From NCBI RefSeq assembly GCF_014306625.1, contig NZ_JACRYL010000006.1, positions 84,088 through 148,087 of the forward strand: 64,000 bases of DNA, written 5' to 3'. The translations under genes and the position numbers were made by a program. The DNA is from Pedobacter fastidiosus (GTDB taxonomy: Bacteria; Bacteroidota; Bacteroidia; Sphingobacteriales; Sphingobacteriaceae). Positions 33,974 to 42,917 of the stretch are shown one piece after another (positions within the stretch are counted from its first letter, which is position 1; every line of letters starts with the position of its first letter). The notes under the pieces were generated by a model. It worked only from the letters and a program-made list of their open reading frames with translations. It had not been told where the DNA came from and ran no database searches.

Positions 33974-35764
33974 ATGTATATCCGTTTTGTAAATTACCTT
34001 GATACCGTTAACCAATACAGAAAATCTAAAATATCAAACCGTAATTTCCTAGTTATCCTCGCCATAATTGTTGGTGTACTGGCTGGTTTAGCAGCTGCAG
34101 CTTTAAAAAGCTTAACACATCACATAGAAGAATTTTTACAATCAGATTGGCACTGGAAGTATAAATATTATTTGTACTTCATTTTTCCGATGATTGGGAT
34201 TTTTCTTACTGTCCTTTACATTAAATATTTTATTAGGAAAAGTAAATTTGAAACTGGTTTAACACCGTTGCTTTATGCAATTTCAAAAAAATCAAGCAGG
34301 GTAGAACCCCATAATATTTATTCGCAGATTATAACAGCTGCTATTACCGTAGGTTTTGGTGGATCAACGGGTTTGGAAGCCCCAATTGTAACCAGTGGAT
34401 CAGCAATTGGATCTAACCTCGGTCGTTTTTTGGGTTTATCTTATAGAGAGATCACCATGCTGGTTGCCTGTGGTGCAGCAGCAGGAATAGCCGGAGCGTT
34501 TAATAGCCCAGTTGCAGGGATTGTTTTTGCTATCGAAATCTTATTACCAGAATTTACGATCCCAGCATTTATTCCGCTATTACTTTCCGCAGCCACCGCA
34601 GCTGTTGTAGCCAGGTTATTTTACACACAGCAACTGTTCTTTCTTGTAACCGAAGGTTGGAAAGTAAATGCACTATTCTACTACGTTATTCTAGCGCTGT
34701 TAATTGGTTTGTTTTCCATCTACTTTACAAAAGCTAATTACGCAGTTAAAGGTTTTTTTTACAAAGTTAAAAGTCCATATACTAAAGTTGTTATCGGTGG
34801 TTTAATTCTTGGAGCGATGGTTTTTTTATTCCCGACGCTTTATGGGGAAGGATATATTACCATAAAAAGTTTACTAAAAGGCGATTATTTAGCAGTAATT
34901 AACAACAGTATTTTTTCAGAATATAATAATATTCCTGCATTGGTTATTCTATTTACGGTTGTAACCATTTTTATGAAATCAATTGCCACATTGGTTACTT
35001 TGGGTGCTGGCGGTAATGGAGGAACGTTTGCCCCAAGTTTAATTATGGGCGGTTTAATTGGTTTCATTTTTGCCTACGTGATAAATCTTACGGGCATAGC
35101 AGAATTAAGTGTTTCTAATTTTATAGTTGCAGGTATGGCCGCTGCTTTGGGTGCGATTATGCATGCGCCTTTAACGGGTATTTTTTTAATTGCAGAAATT
35201 ACTGGCGGATATATTTTGATGGTTCCGTTGATGATTACAACTGCAATTTCGTATGCCGTTAACCGCAGCTCTCAAAAACATTCTATTTATACCAAAGCGC
35301 TTGCTGATAAAGGAGAGCTTTTATCACATGAAGATAAAGACACAACAGTTTTAAACCAGATGAAATTAAAATATCTGATTGAGAAAAATTATCCGCAGTT
35401 AAATATGCAAGATTTATTATCTGTAAAGATGAATGAAATTTTGCAATCGCATAAAAACATCTGTGCTGTTACAGATGAGTTTGGCGATTTTAAAGGAATT
35501 ATTTATGTCGAGGAACTCTTCAACGAAATGATTAATAATAAGGACAAAGATTCTATCACAGCTTCTCATCTGCTTCAATCTGCACCAGAATTGATTAAGG
35601 AAAACGACGACTTAAAATCCGTTTTGCAGAAAATGGAGCAAGATAATGTGTGGATACTACCTGTGGTAGATGAAGCCAATCGATACATTGGTTTTGTATC
35701 TAAAACAGCTATCTTTAATAAATACAGAGCTTTATTGATGAGGCAAAATGATTATATGGGGTAA
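33974..35764 (+). CDS. CLC-family chloride channel or chloride/proton exchanger with CBS pair
   Basis: This 596-aa inner-membrane protein has about ten to twelve hydrophobic segments up to residue 435. The anion-selectivity regions are GGSTGLEAPIVTSGSAIGS (near 137-155), AAAGIAGAFNSPVAGIVFAIE and GGNGGTFAPSLIMGG, with a glutamate in GLEAP at the external gate position. The C-terminal 140 residues hold a two-CBS module (FKGIIYVEELF and IGFVSK). The gating glutamate points to exchanger activity, but channel versus exchanger cannot be settled by sequence alone. Confidence 0.9.
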   Translation: MYIRFVNYLDTVNQYRKSKISNRNFLVILAIIVGVLAGLAAAALKSLTHHIEEFLQSDWHWKYKYYLYFIFPMIGIFLTVLYIKYFIRKSKFETGLTPLLYAISKKSSRVEPHNIYSQIITAAITVGFGGSTGLEAPIVTSGSAIGSNLGRFLGLSYREITMLVACGAAAGIAGAFNSPVAGIVFAIEILLPEFTIPAFIPLLLSAATAAVVARLFYTQQLFFLVTEGWKVNALFYYVILALLIGLFSIYFTKANYAVKGFFYKVKSPYTKVVIGGLILGAMVFLFPTLYGEGYITIKSLLKGDYLAVINNSIFSEYNNIPALVILFTVVTIFMKSIATLVTLGAGGNGGTFAPSLIMGGLIGFIFAYVINLTGIAELSVSNFIVAGMAAALGAIMHAPLTGIFLIAEITGGYILMVPLMITTAISYAVNRSSQKHSIYTKALADKGELLSHEDKDTTVLNQMKLKYLIEKNYPQLNMQDLLSVKMNEILQSHKNICAVTDEFGDFKGIIYVEELFNEMINNKDKDSITASHLLQSAPELIKENDDLKSVLQKMEQDNVWILPVVDEANRYIGFVSKTAIFNKYRALLMRQNDYMG

Positions 35765-35852
35765 CCATTTCAACACTTCCATTCTAAGCTTTTCGAAGAA
35801 CCTTTAACAAATGGCGTTGCTACAAGCTCAAGGTGACAAGATGCTTAACGAC

Positions 35853-35891
35853 AAAAAAAGGAATATCGAGTACGCTCAATATTCCTTTTTC
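35853..35891. terminator. Bidirectional terminator between convergent genes
   Basis: AAAAAGGAATAT and ATATTCCTTTTT form a 12-bp stem with A and T tracts between the CLC gene and the NtrC-like gene. Confidence 0.75.
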
Positions 35892-35911
35892 TTTTAAACT
35901 TTGAATCTTAT

Positions 35912-37315
35912 TTACTCCGATCTCTTTAAACCAAATTTCTCAATTTTACTGTATAAATGACTTCTTTGTATGTCAATCTCATCAGCAGTTTTTGAAACAT
36001 TCCAGTTGTTTTTTTCGAGTTTAAACTTAATAAATTCTCGTTCTGCGTGATCTTTATAATCTTGGAAATTATTAAAACTATCAAAGCTTGAAGCTAAGTT
36101 AGAACCTGCTGCGCCTGCGATTTGAGCACTTGTTGCAGCTCCAATATTTGTTCCACCACCAGGATTTGCAAAGGCACGAACATCATTTTCTGTGATTACT
36201 TTATCACTCAAAATAATTAAACGCTCAATCATATTGTGCAGTTCACGAACGTTACCTGTCCACGGTAAGGCTTGTAATGCAGCCATTCCACTATCATTAA
36301 TCTTCTTTATTGGCATTCCATAATCATCGCAAATGCGTTCAAGAAAATTTTGAGCAATTACGGGAATATCGTCAATCCGCTCTGTTAAATGCGGAACGTG
36401 GATATTGATTACATTTAATCGGTGGTACAAATCCATACGGAAATTACCATCTTCAATTTCTTTTAATAAATCTTTATTTGTTGCCGCTAAAACACGAACG
36501 TTAACTTCTATTTCTTTTTCGCCACCAACACGGGTTATTTTATGTTCTTGTAAAGCACGAAGAACTTTTGCCTGAGCTGAAAGACTCATGTCGCCAATCT
36601 CATCGAGAAATAATGTTCCTCCGTTGGCCAATTCAAATTTACCAATGCGTTGTTTTACTGCTGAAGTAAATGAACCTTTTTCATGGCCAAAAAGCTCGCT
36701 TTCAATTAATTCTGAAGGAATTGCAGCGCAGTTTACCTCAATTAATGGACTATCTGCACGATTAGATTTTTCGTGTAGCCAACGGGCTACCAATTCTTTA
36801 CCACTACCGTTTGCACCCGTTATTAAAACACGGGCCTCAGTAGGGGCAACACGCTCAATCGTTTCTTTAATTTTAGATATGCTATCCGAAGCACCAAGAA
36901 TTTCGCGGGTTTTACTTGCTTTACGCTTTAAAACCTTCGTTTCAGTAACTAAATTACCACGATCTAAACCATTGCGAACCGTAATTAAAAGACGATTTAA
37001 ATCTGGTGGTTTTGAAATGAAATCAAAAGCTCCTTTTTTGCTGGCTTCGATTGCGGTTTCAACTGTTCCGTGACCAGAAATCATGATGAAAGGCAAATCT
37101 GGTTTGATAACTTGAGCTTGTTCGAGCACTTCCATGCCATCCATCTTATTCATCTTGATATCACAAAGCACAAGGTCGAAATTGCCTTTCTTAATCATTT
37201 CGAGGCCATCAATGCCATTATCAATATCTTCTACATCGTAATTTTCATACTCAAGAATTTCGCGTAAGGTACTTCTTATCGCCCGCTCATCATCAATTAT
37301 TAGTAGTTTAGCCAT
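35912..37315 (-). CDS. NtrC-like response regulator with AAA+ domain and altered GAFTGA loop
   Basis: This 467-aa protein has a receiver domain with phospho-acceptor Asp52 (VLCDIKMNKMDG). The AAA+ domain has Walker A GANGSGKE (167-174), Walker B TLFLDEIGD and an arginine-finger region. A C-terminal Fis-type HTH (NWNVSKTADEIDIQRSHLYSKIEKFGL) binds DNA. The loop that normally reads GAFTGA and contacts sigma-54 is GSFTSA here (214-219). Many Bacteroidota regulators of this class carry this variant, as far as I recall, so activation may not use sigma-54 in the classical way. No kinase is adjacent. Regulator of an unidentified stimulus. Confidence 0.9.
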   Translation of the reverse strand: MAKLLIIDDERAIRSTLREILEYENYDVEDIDNGIDGLEMIKKGNFDLVLCDIKMNKMDGMEVLEQAQVIKPDLPFIMISGHGTVETAIEASKKGAFDFISKPPDLNRLLITVRNGLDRGNLVTETKVLKRKASKTREILGASDSISKIKETIERVAPTEARVLITGANGSGKELVARWLHEKSNRADSPLIEVNCAAIPSELIESELFGHEKGSFTSAVKQRIGKFELANGGTLFLDEIGDMSLSAQAKVLRALQEHKITRVGGEKEIEVNVRVLAATNKDLLKEIEDGNFRMDLYHRLNVINIHVPHLTERIDDIPVIAQNFLERICDDYGMPIKKINDSGMAALQALPWTGNVRELHNMIERLIILSDKVITENDVRAFANPGGGTNIGAATSAQIAGAAGSNLASSFDSFNNFQDYKDHAEREFIKFKLEKNNWNVSKTADEIDIQRSHLYSKIEKFGLKRSE

Positions 37316-37487
37316 TCGGGATTTTTATTATTCTATTCTAGATGCGAATATATTATTTTTTAATTAATGTATAGTTTTTTATACAATGATTTACGCTATA
37401 AACGGTAAATATTGTAAAAGGTTTTAAGAGATATGAAATAGCACTTAGGGTTGGATATTGGGTGCAGAGCTACTGATTTTAATTTTG

Positions 37488-37596
37488 TAAACCTGACGGG
37501 AGCGATATACTTTTGTAAAGCTTTGACAACTTTATAATGCTGAGGAAAGAAAGTTGTCAAAGCTGAAAACAAAAGATAAAGCGTACGGCAGGACTG
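37488..37596. repeat. Nested repeat in the 330-bp gap before rnpB
   Basis: The outer element starts AAACCTGACGGGAGCGA and ends AAAGCGTACGGCAGGACTGA, as in the copies near 7893 and 58084. Inside it sits a 14-bp inverted repeat GCTTTGACAACTTT / AAAGTTGTCAAAGC (37520-37563) that also occurs near 38539-38580. The rest of 37316-37643 is A/T-rich with no gene visible. Confidence 0.6.
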
Positions 37597-37643
37597 AACC
37601 AGCCTAAGAATAATTGTTTTTGCTTTTCTGAAAAATAAAAAAA

Positions 37644-38037
37644 AATGCAGGTCTATAAGCCGGGTTCTGTTTCTCGATTACTCGAGATTTCTATCATTAA
37701 TCCACTATAAACGTTGCCGTTTATCTCTAACGACCTACCCACTAACATCGGACGGGCAGCCCTTTATCCCGATAGCTATCGGGACGTTAGCCTATTTGGT
37801 CTTTCAACTCTCGGGGTTTACAAACACTTACAGTCGCCTATAATGCTCGTGCGCTCTTACCGCACGTTTTCACCCTTACTCAGATCAAATCAGAGCGGTA
37901 TATTTTCTGTTGCACTAAGCCGTAATTCAAGTTTTCATTCTTGAATCCCTTTCCGTTAGAAAGCGAGATGCCCTGCGTTGCCCGGACTTTCCTCTCTCTC
38001 GATTTTACTCGAAACAGCGATAGAACAACCTGCATTT
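37644..38037 (-). ncRNA. rnpB: RNase P RNA (bacterial class A)
   Basis: On the minus strand the RNA opens with the universal GAGGAAAGTCCGGGC region shortly after its 5' end. It continues with the core AGAGCGCACGAG-type block and closes with CAGAACCCGGCTTATAGACC. The 5' and 3' ends (GCAGGTTG and GACCTGC) pair. It is the ribozyme that trims tRNA 5' leaders. The exact ends are approximate. A perfect 18-bp palindrome (TCCCGATAGCTATCGGGA, 37767-37784) lies within it, in the region equivalent to the P13/P14 arm. Confidence 0.95.
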
Positions 38038-38095
38038 TGCGCAAAGATGCTTGTTTTTAACTAAAAAGCCATCAAAAACCCAAAGATTTTTACAG

Positions 38096-38518
38096 CTATT
38101 TACAGTTTTGCAGTTGTAGTGAAACTTTTTTATAGGGAACAAAACCTTGATTATTTCCAAATGAATTGGTAGCATAAACCATTACCTGTGCTACATCGAT
38201 ATCAGTTAGTTCTGGAAATGCGGGCATTTTTTCTTTATATTCTTTGCCATGAATTATAAGTGATTCATTTGCGCCGTTTTTGATAATACAGGCTAAACGA
38301 TTTTTGTTCGCCTTCAAAAATACTGAATCTGTTAGGGGTGGAGCTAACTGGCCTAATCCTTCTCCATTTAAGCCATGGCAGTTTTGACATTTAGCTATGT
38401 AAATATCTTTACCGTTCGACATGTAATTTTGAAGATCGATTGTTTCTTGGTTTTGACAGGAAACAATTATGGCAACTATTGAACACAGAAATATAGAATT
38501 AATGATGTATTTGCGCAT
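38096..38518 (-). CDS. Lipoprotein mono-heme c-type cytochrome
   Basis: This 140-aa protein has a signal peptide with lipobox cysteine 21 (IIVSC) and one CxxCH heme site, CQNCH (44-48), followed by GLNGEGLGQLAPPL. A distal methionine ligand is likely in EKMPAFPELTD near 98. It probably carries electrons in the periplasm, tethered to a membrane. It sits downstream of SCO1 on the same strand. Confidence 0.9.
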   Translation of the reverse strand: MRKYIINSIFLCSIVAIIVSCQNQETIDLQNYMSNGKDIYIAKCQNCHGLNGEGLGQLAPPLTDSVFLKANKNRLACIIKNGANESLIIHGKEYKEKMPAFPELTDIDVAQVMVYATNSFGNNQGFVPYKKVSLQLQNCK

Positions 38519-38538
38519 GGATTTCTTATTAGATTAGT

Positions 38539-38580
38539 TTTGACAACTTTAATGGCTAACGTGCTATTAAAGTTGTCAAA
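38539..38580. repeat. 15-bp perfect inverted repeat (GACAACTTTAAT type)
   Basis: TTTGACAACTTTAAT at 38539-38553 pairs with ATTAAAGTTGTCAAA at 38566-38580. It shares the TTTGACAACTTT core with the element nested at 37520-37563. It lies between the SCO1 and cytochrome c genes. Confidence 0.7.
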
Positions 38581-38602
38581 GCATTATAATTTTGGTGAAA
38601 AA

Positions 38603-39253
38603 CTACTTTTTATATTCAGCCAATAAAACTGGAATATCCTTTTTCAGTTGTTCTACTTGGTCTTCTTTAGTACCATCGTAAGCACCACGAATTCTTCTGT
38701 CTTTATCAATTAGAACCAGATAACCTTGGTGGATATAACCATCTTTAGCCGTACTATCTTCGCCAACCGCAACTAAATAATTTTTCTCGGCCAAAGTATA
38801 AACGCTGTCCTTACTACCGTAAAGAAATTGCCACTTGGGACCATCAACACCTAATTTTTGAGCATATTTTTTTAAAACATACGGTCTATCGTATTTAAAA
38901 TCGATGGTATGCGATACAAACATCACATTAGGGTTTGTTTTAAATTCGTTATAAACCGTTATTAAATTGCGGTGCATAGTTGGGCAAATTGTAGTACAAG
39001 AAGTGAAGAAAAAATCAGCAATATAAACCTTACCATCGGTTGCTTTATTGGTGGTAACAACGCTGTCTTGGTTTAAAAAAGACCAGTTTGGAATGGTTTG
39101 ATAGATCGTATCTATTTTTTCAGCACCATTTGCATCTTTAACTGTTTCTGCATGGCGCTCGCCGTAAAACGGAAGTTTTTTATCTTGCTGACAAGATGAA
39201 AGTATGGTAATGAATAGCAAACAGATTGCTATCGAAGAAATAATTTTATTCAT
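38603..39253 (-). CDS. SCO1/SenC-family copper chaperone lipoprotein
   Basis: This 216-aa protein has lipobox Cys21 and the SCO copper site: CTTIC (Cys86, Cys90, a CxxxC motif) and a conserved histidine in GYIHQGYLVLID (His175). SCO proteins deliver copper to the CuA site of cytochrome oxidase or act as thiol-redox chaperones. It lies in the same strand run as the MbnP, MbnH-like and cytochrome c genes, which supports a copper or respiratory theme. Confidence 0.92.
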   Translation of the reverse strand: MNKIISSIAICLLFITILSSCQQDKKLPFYGERHAETVKDANGAEKIDTIYQTIPNWSFLNQDSVVTTNKATDGKVYIADFFFTSCTTICPTMHRNLITVYNEFKTNPNVMFVSHTIDFKYDRPYVLKKYAQKLGVDGPKWQFLYGSKDSVYTLAEKNYLVAVGEDSTAKDGYIHQGYLVLIDKDRRIRGAYDGTKEDQVEQLKKDIPVLLAEYKK

Positions 39254-39339
39254 GATGTTTTATTAAAATGTAAATATACAACCTCTGTTTTGTTAAAGCC
39301 TCACACTGTGAAAGTTTGCAGTAATTTTTGTTTTTCTGC

Positions 39340-39450
39340 AAGTCCCTCTCCATCCCGCTAGCTATCAGGAGAGATGGAAACAAAGATTCAGTGGTTTGGA
39401 AGCAGAGGGTTTAAAATACTGCCCACCAAAACCCTCTCTTCTGGAGAGGG
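39340..39450. repeat. CTCTCC/GGAGAG palindromic repeat region
   Basis: Several overlapping palindromes lie between the SCO1 and lipoprotein genes. CCCTCTC...GGAGAGGG pairs near 39410-39448, and the imperfect palindrome TCCCGCTAGCTATCAGGA (39353-39370) resembles the one inside rnpB. No gene is seen. Confidence 0.5.
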
Positions 39451-39494
39451 CGACTGCAAATTAGCCAAACCATAAACTTTAATTGGGAGAGGCT

Positions 39495-39950
39495 TTAATG
39501 CTTATGATGCCCCATCTCCATTTTTCCCCCCGGAGTAACTTTATAAACTTTCAAAACTGAATCTGAAGCTCTAGTAACCTTGATGTAACCATCTTCAACC
39601 AATCTAACTTTTACCATTTGCGATTTATAATAATCTAAATCTTCCTGTTCATTTTTGCCTTTAAAATCATCTTTAAAGAAGTGCATCCAATCCATCATAT
39701 CTTCATCAGCTTTGTTAAGCCTGTTAATTAAATCAGCTACTTTCAAAGAATCTTCTGTAGATTTTATCTGATCAGATTTCAAAACTGAATCCAACTTCAT
39801 TTTATTCTTTACTACTTTTTCTCCATCCATCATTAATTTGTCGTGGATATTGAGCACTTCTTTTTTTACAGCTTTCGAATCAGGTTCTGTTTTGCATGCG
39901 CTAAAAAGAAAAACGATTGAGCAGAATGCTAATGTTATAATTTTTTTCAT
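39495..39950 (-). CDS. Helical lipoprotein of unknown function
   Basis: This 151-aa lipoprotein has lipobox Cys19 (LFSAC) and then an extended, charged, coiled-coil-like region rich in Lys, Asp and Glu. It ends with a Gly/Met/His stretch (GGKMEMGHHKH). The Met/His-rich C-terminus is compatible with weak metal binding (inference). It belongs to the minus-strand cluster of copper or cytochrome genes. I know no family function. Confidence 0.7.
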   Translation of the reverse strand: MKKIITLAFCSIVFLFSACKTEPDSKAVKKEVLNIHDKLMMDGEKVVKNKMKLDSVLKSDQIKSTEDSLKVADLINRLNKADEDMMDWMHFFKDDFKGKNEQEDLDYYKSQMVKVRLVEDGYIKVTRASDSVLKVYKVTPGGKMEMGHHKH

Positions 39951-39962
39951 CTCTATTTAATT

Positions 39963-40940
39963 TTAAAAATTGTAAGTAATCCCGAAGTAAACCTTTCCTG
40001 CACTCATTGGGTGGTCGGTTTCACCCTCCCAAATGTTTTTTTGGATTCCTGCATTTAGTGCAATGTTCTTATAAAAAACATCTGCACCCAGGCCTCCCAT
40101 TAAATTATTCATAACATGCTCGCCAGTTTTTACACCCTTGTATTTCTCTCCGCCAGAATATTCATAGAAAAACTGTGCAGATGGCATAACTTGCACTTCT
40201 TTACCAATTCTCTGCGTGTAGAAAATATTTAAAAAACTAGTTGTACTGTTTGCAATACCTTCCTCTTCGCTGTTTTTTCCGTTTACTTTGTAAGAAGTAT
40301 TAAGGCTAGCACCGAACTTCCCAAGTCCAACTAAGTAGTTTAGATAAACAAATCCATCGGTACTTCCTGTTCCTGCTTGCATTAACGAAGAATAGCGAAT
40401 GCCCTCATTGTTTTTAAAATCATTTTTTCCAGTAGGCAATTTAATTCCAGCGCCGGCAATAAGTTGTTGCTTAAAATTGCTTTCCCCTTTCTGAACTAGA
40501 TGATATCCTGCGTAAAAATTTACATCTCCAACCCCAGAAATTGATGATGTATATCCATTATATCGCTCGCTGTTAGAAACATACGGAAGGATAGCGTTGA
40601 CTTCCAGTCGGCTGGTTATAAAATACTTACCACGGATTTCTAACGATCTGTAAAGCTCGTAATCTTCTGGATTTTCATTATGATTTGTAATGGGCGAATT
40701 TTGGCTTTTTGCTGGAATAAAGAAGCTTCCTCCGTTTGGAAATAATGAATGAGGCTGGCCATTATAACCATTAAAAGATCGATATCTATAAAGTAAACTG
40801 ATGCTGTTTCTGTTTAGATATGGGGTTATGCCCATAAAGCAACCACAAATGTCGCAGGCTAACGCTTGCGTACTCATAAATACGAAAACTAAAATTATCA
40901 GCTTACGCTTCACTGTATAATGTATTTTTGATAAACTCAT
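39963..40940 (-). CDS. Outer-membrane-like protein of the copper/cytochrome cluster
   Basis: This 325-aa protein has a signal peptide ending ALA and a mature N-terminus CDICGCFMGITPYLNRN containing a CxxCxC arrangement. Strand-rich sequence follows, ending with Tyr-Asn-Phe as barrels do. The Cys-rich start is suggestive of metal or heme handling near the barrel (inference). It overlaps the MbnH-like gene by 38 bp from the ATG. A GTG at 40913 would give an 11-bp overlap and a cleaner signal peptide, and I cannot decide between them. Confidence 0.72.
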   Translation of the reverse strand: MSLSKIHYTVKRKLIILVFVFMSTQALACDICGCFMGITPYLNRNSISLLYRYRSFNGYNGQPHSLFPNGGSFFIPAKSQNSPITNHNENPEDYELYRSLEIRGKYFITSRLEVNAILPYVSNSERYNGYTSSISGVGDVNFYAGYHLVQKGESNFKQQLIAGAGIKLPTGKNDFKNNEGIRYSSLMQAGTGSTDGFVYLNYLVGLGKFGASLNTSYKVNGKNSEEEGIANSTTSFLNIFYTQRIGKEVQVMPSAQFFYEYSGGEKYKGVKTGEHVMNNLMGGLGADVFYKNIALNAGIQKNIWEGETDHPMSAGKVYFGITYNF

Positions 40941-41940
40941 TGTCTGTTAGTGTTTTTAAAAATGCTTTAATTTGTTCACGCTCTGCATCATTTAATTTAA
41001 TTCCGTTTTTTAGTCGAACATCTAGATTTGGAGCAGCTTTAACACTTGAATTGTAATGTTCCAAAACTTCATCTAAACTGTAAAAACGGCCATCGTGCAT
41101 ATAAGGACTTGTATATTCGATGTTGCGTAGTGTTGGAACCCGAAACTTCCCAAAATCGGTACTTACTCCGGTTATATGCGATCTGCCTTCATCTGCACTT
41201 ACTAGATCCAACCCATTATTTCGATAAGAAAAATCTGTAAAAAATGGTTCTGTATGGCAAGAACTGCACTTTTCTTTGAATAGGTTGTAGCCAGCCAGCT
41301 CAACAGATGAAAAAGTTGCTCCGCTTTCTTTGCGCATCACTTTATCATATTTAGAATTGCCAGAAACCAATACCGCTGTGAATTGAGTAATGGACTTGAG
41401 TACTCGCTGGGTGTTAATTTCTGATGATCCGAAAGCTTCATTAAAAAGATTTGGATATGGTGCCGTATTTTTTAAAAAGGCAACAATCGTTTCAATATCC
41501 GTTCCCATTTCGCAGGCATCGGTAATGGCATTTAATGGGGAAGTTTCGATGTTTTTTACTCCACCATCCCAAAAAAATGCCTTTTGCCAAGCTAAGTTAA
41601 AAAGGGGTGGCGTATTTCTCTTTCCCTGGCAATTGTTTACGCCATGACTAACGCGATGATCGAGTTGCGTAAAACCTGCGAACTGCTGATGACAGCTTCC
41701 GCAAGAAACACTTTTATCAGCAGATAAACGAGCCTCATAAAATAGCTTCTTGCCTAAAGTAAAACCTGCATTAGTTAATTTATTATCCTCGAAGTTGTAC
41801 GCTGGCGATGGAAAATTAGATGGAACCGAGAAAGTAATTTTCAATTCTTCGGGGACAATCTTATCTTCATTCTTACTGCAAGCATACATCAATGCAATGC
41901 TTAAAAAAAGCATTGCAAAGACAATTAATTTCCTCAACAT
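40903..41940 (-). CDS. Di-heme cytochrome c peroxidase family protein (MbnH-like)
   Basis: This 345-aa lipoprotein (lipobox Cys21) has two CxxCH heme motifs, CGSCH (80-84) and CSSCH (225-229), placed as in bacterial CcpA/MauG-like peroxidases. Around them are SHGVNNCQGKRNTPPLFNLAWQKAFFWDGG and YMHDGRFYSLDEVLEHY, typical of the family. The gene lies directly beside an MbnP-family gene, the same pairing as the methanobactin-associated MbnP/MbnH proteins, where MbnH oxidises a tryptophan of MbnP. I infer an MbnH-like role. It could also be an ordinary hydrogen peroxide reductase. Confidence 0.88.
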   Translation of the reverse strand: MLRKLIVFAMLFLSIALMYACSKNEDKIVPEELKITFSVPSNFPSPAYNFEDNKLTNAGFTLGKKLFYEARLSADKSVSCGSCHQQFAGFTQLDHRVSHGVNNCQGKRNTPPLFNLAWQKAFFWDGGVKNIETSPLNAITDACEMGTDIETIVAFLKNTAPYPNLFNEAFGSSEINTQRVLKSITQFTAVLVSGNSKYDKVMRKESGATFSSVELAGYNLFKEKCSSCHTEPFFTDFSYRNNGLDLVSADEGRSHITGVSTDFGKFRVPTLRNIEYTSPYMHDGRFYSLDEVLEHYNSSVKAAPNLDVRLKNGIKLNDAEREQIKAFLKTLTDNEFIKNTLYSEA

Positions 41941-41941
41941 T

Positions 41942-42712
41942 TTAGTTGTGGATATGATCTAAACGGAATAAACCATTAGCATAGTTGTTCGCTACGATTA
42001 CAGAATTGGCGCCTCCCATGGTAAAGTTCAAAGTCGAAAAACTAATGTCCGTTTTTCCAGTAAATAATGCACCTGCATTTACAATAAAGTGCATATCAGG
42101 TTTTTTATCTGTTCTTATTCTTAATGGATTTGCAACATTTATATCCGTTGAGAAAGTTCTAATGGTGTTGTTTGGATCCAAAACACCCCCAATATGAAAT
42201 GTGAGCGCATTGTTTGTTGCTGTAGATTGTGGCGAAGTTCCTTCAAATTTTACAAAGATATATCCGCTGTTCCAAGTCCAAAACATGCCGTTTGTAGGGT
42301 CTAGAGCTTCAGTTTGAGCACCAGCAAAATTACGGGCATAATCTACACCAATTGTATATTCAACTTTGGTATAATCTCCCGTTGGAATATCTTTTAGCGT
42401 TATTTCTTCAGAATCTGATTTTGAAGCATCTATTAAAAAATAACTTTCTGGAATTAAGAATACAGTTCCATCTGCTTTGCTCAGTTTGATATTGCTCACA
42501 TAGTACTTGAAGATGTTTATTTTAAAATCTTCTCCTTTAGCATTTTTGTAAGTATTTGTATTTAAAACTAATGGATTGCCATTTACTTGGTTTTCGAACT
42601 CCATTGTAAAGGTCGATTTTGTATCGGCAGTAATTTCATCATCGTTTTTTTTGCATGATGTTAAGAATATGATAGGGCATAAAAATGCCAATAAGTATTG
42701 TGATAATTTCAT
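41942..42712 (-). CDS. MbnP-family periplasmic copper-associated lipoprotein
   Basis: The start is chosen at the Met in MKLSQYLLAFLCPIIFLTSC (42712), giving a proper signal with lipobox cysteine. An upstream in-frame ATG at 42778 only adds a non-signal stretch. The mature protein is strand-rich, with the family-typical NTYKNAKGEDFKINIFKYYVSNIKL and DPTNGMFWTWNSGYIFVKFEG, which includes conserved tryptophans. Family knowledge: MbnP binds copper after a tryptophan is converted to kynurenine by MbnH. The MbnH-like gene lies 1 bp away. Confidence 0.85.
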   Translation of the reverse strand: MKLSQYLLAFLCPIIFLTSCKKNDDEITADTKSTFTMEFENQVNGNPLVLNTNTYKNAKGEDFKINIFKYYVSNIKLSKADGTVFLIPESYFLIDASKSDSEEITLKDIPTGDYTKVEYTIGVDYARNFAGAQTEALDPTNGMFWTWNSGYIFVKFEGTSPQSTATNNALTFHIGGVLDPNNTIRTFSTDINVANPLRIRTDKKPDMHFIVNAGALFTGKTDISFSTLNFTMGGANSVIVANNYANGLFRLDHIHN

Positions 42713-42750
42713 CTTTTGAAAATTGAATTGAATAAAAATTAATTTGATGT

Positions 42751-42865
42751 TATTCTGAATGTAATGAAGAATCTCCAAGACATAGTTGGAAATGATCAGC
42801 TTATCAGTAACAAAAAGGTGTTTTTTTAGGTGTAAGATTCTTCGCTGTGCTCAGAATGACAAATA
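42751..42865. repeat. Imperfect inverted repeat of the GAAGAATC type
   Basis: TATTCTGAATGTAATGAAGAATC near 42751 pairs imperfectly with GATTCTTCGCTGTGCTCAGAATGAC near 42837. It belongs to the same repeat class as 7681 and 56075. It lies upstream of the MbnP gene, and no gene is present. Confidence 0.5.
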
Positions 42866-42917
42866 GCCAAAATCTTGTAATTGCAGAGTATCCTATAAAA
42901 AACTTAATAAAAATTAC

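Noticed and set aside
37714..37944. 76-aa plus-strand frame
   Set aside because: It lies wholly inside the RNase P RNA gene on the other strand.
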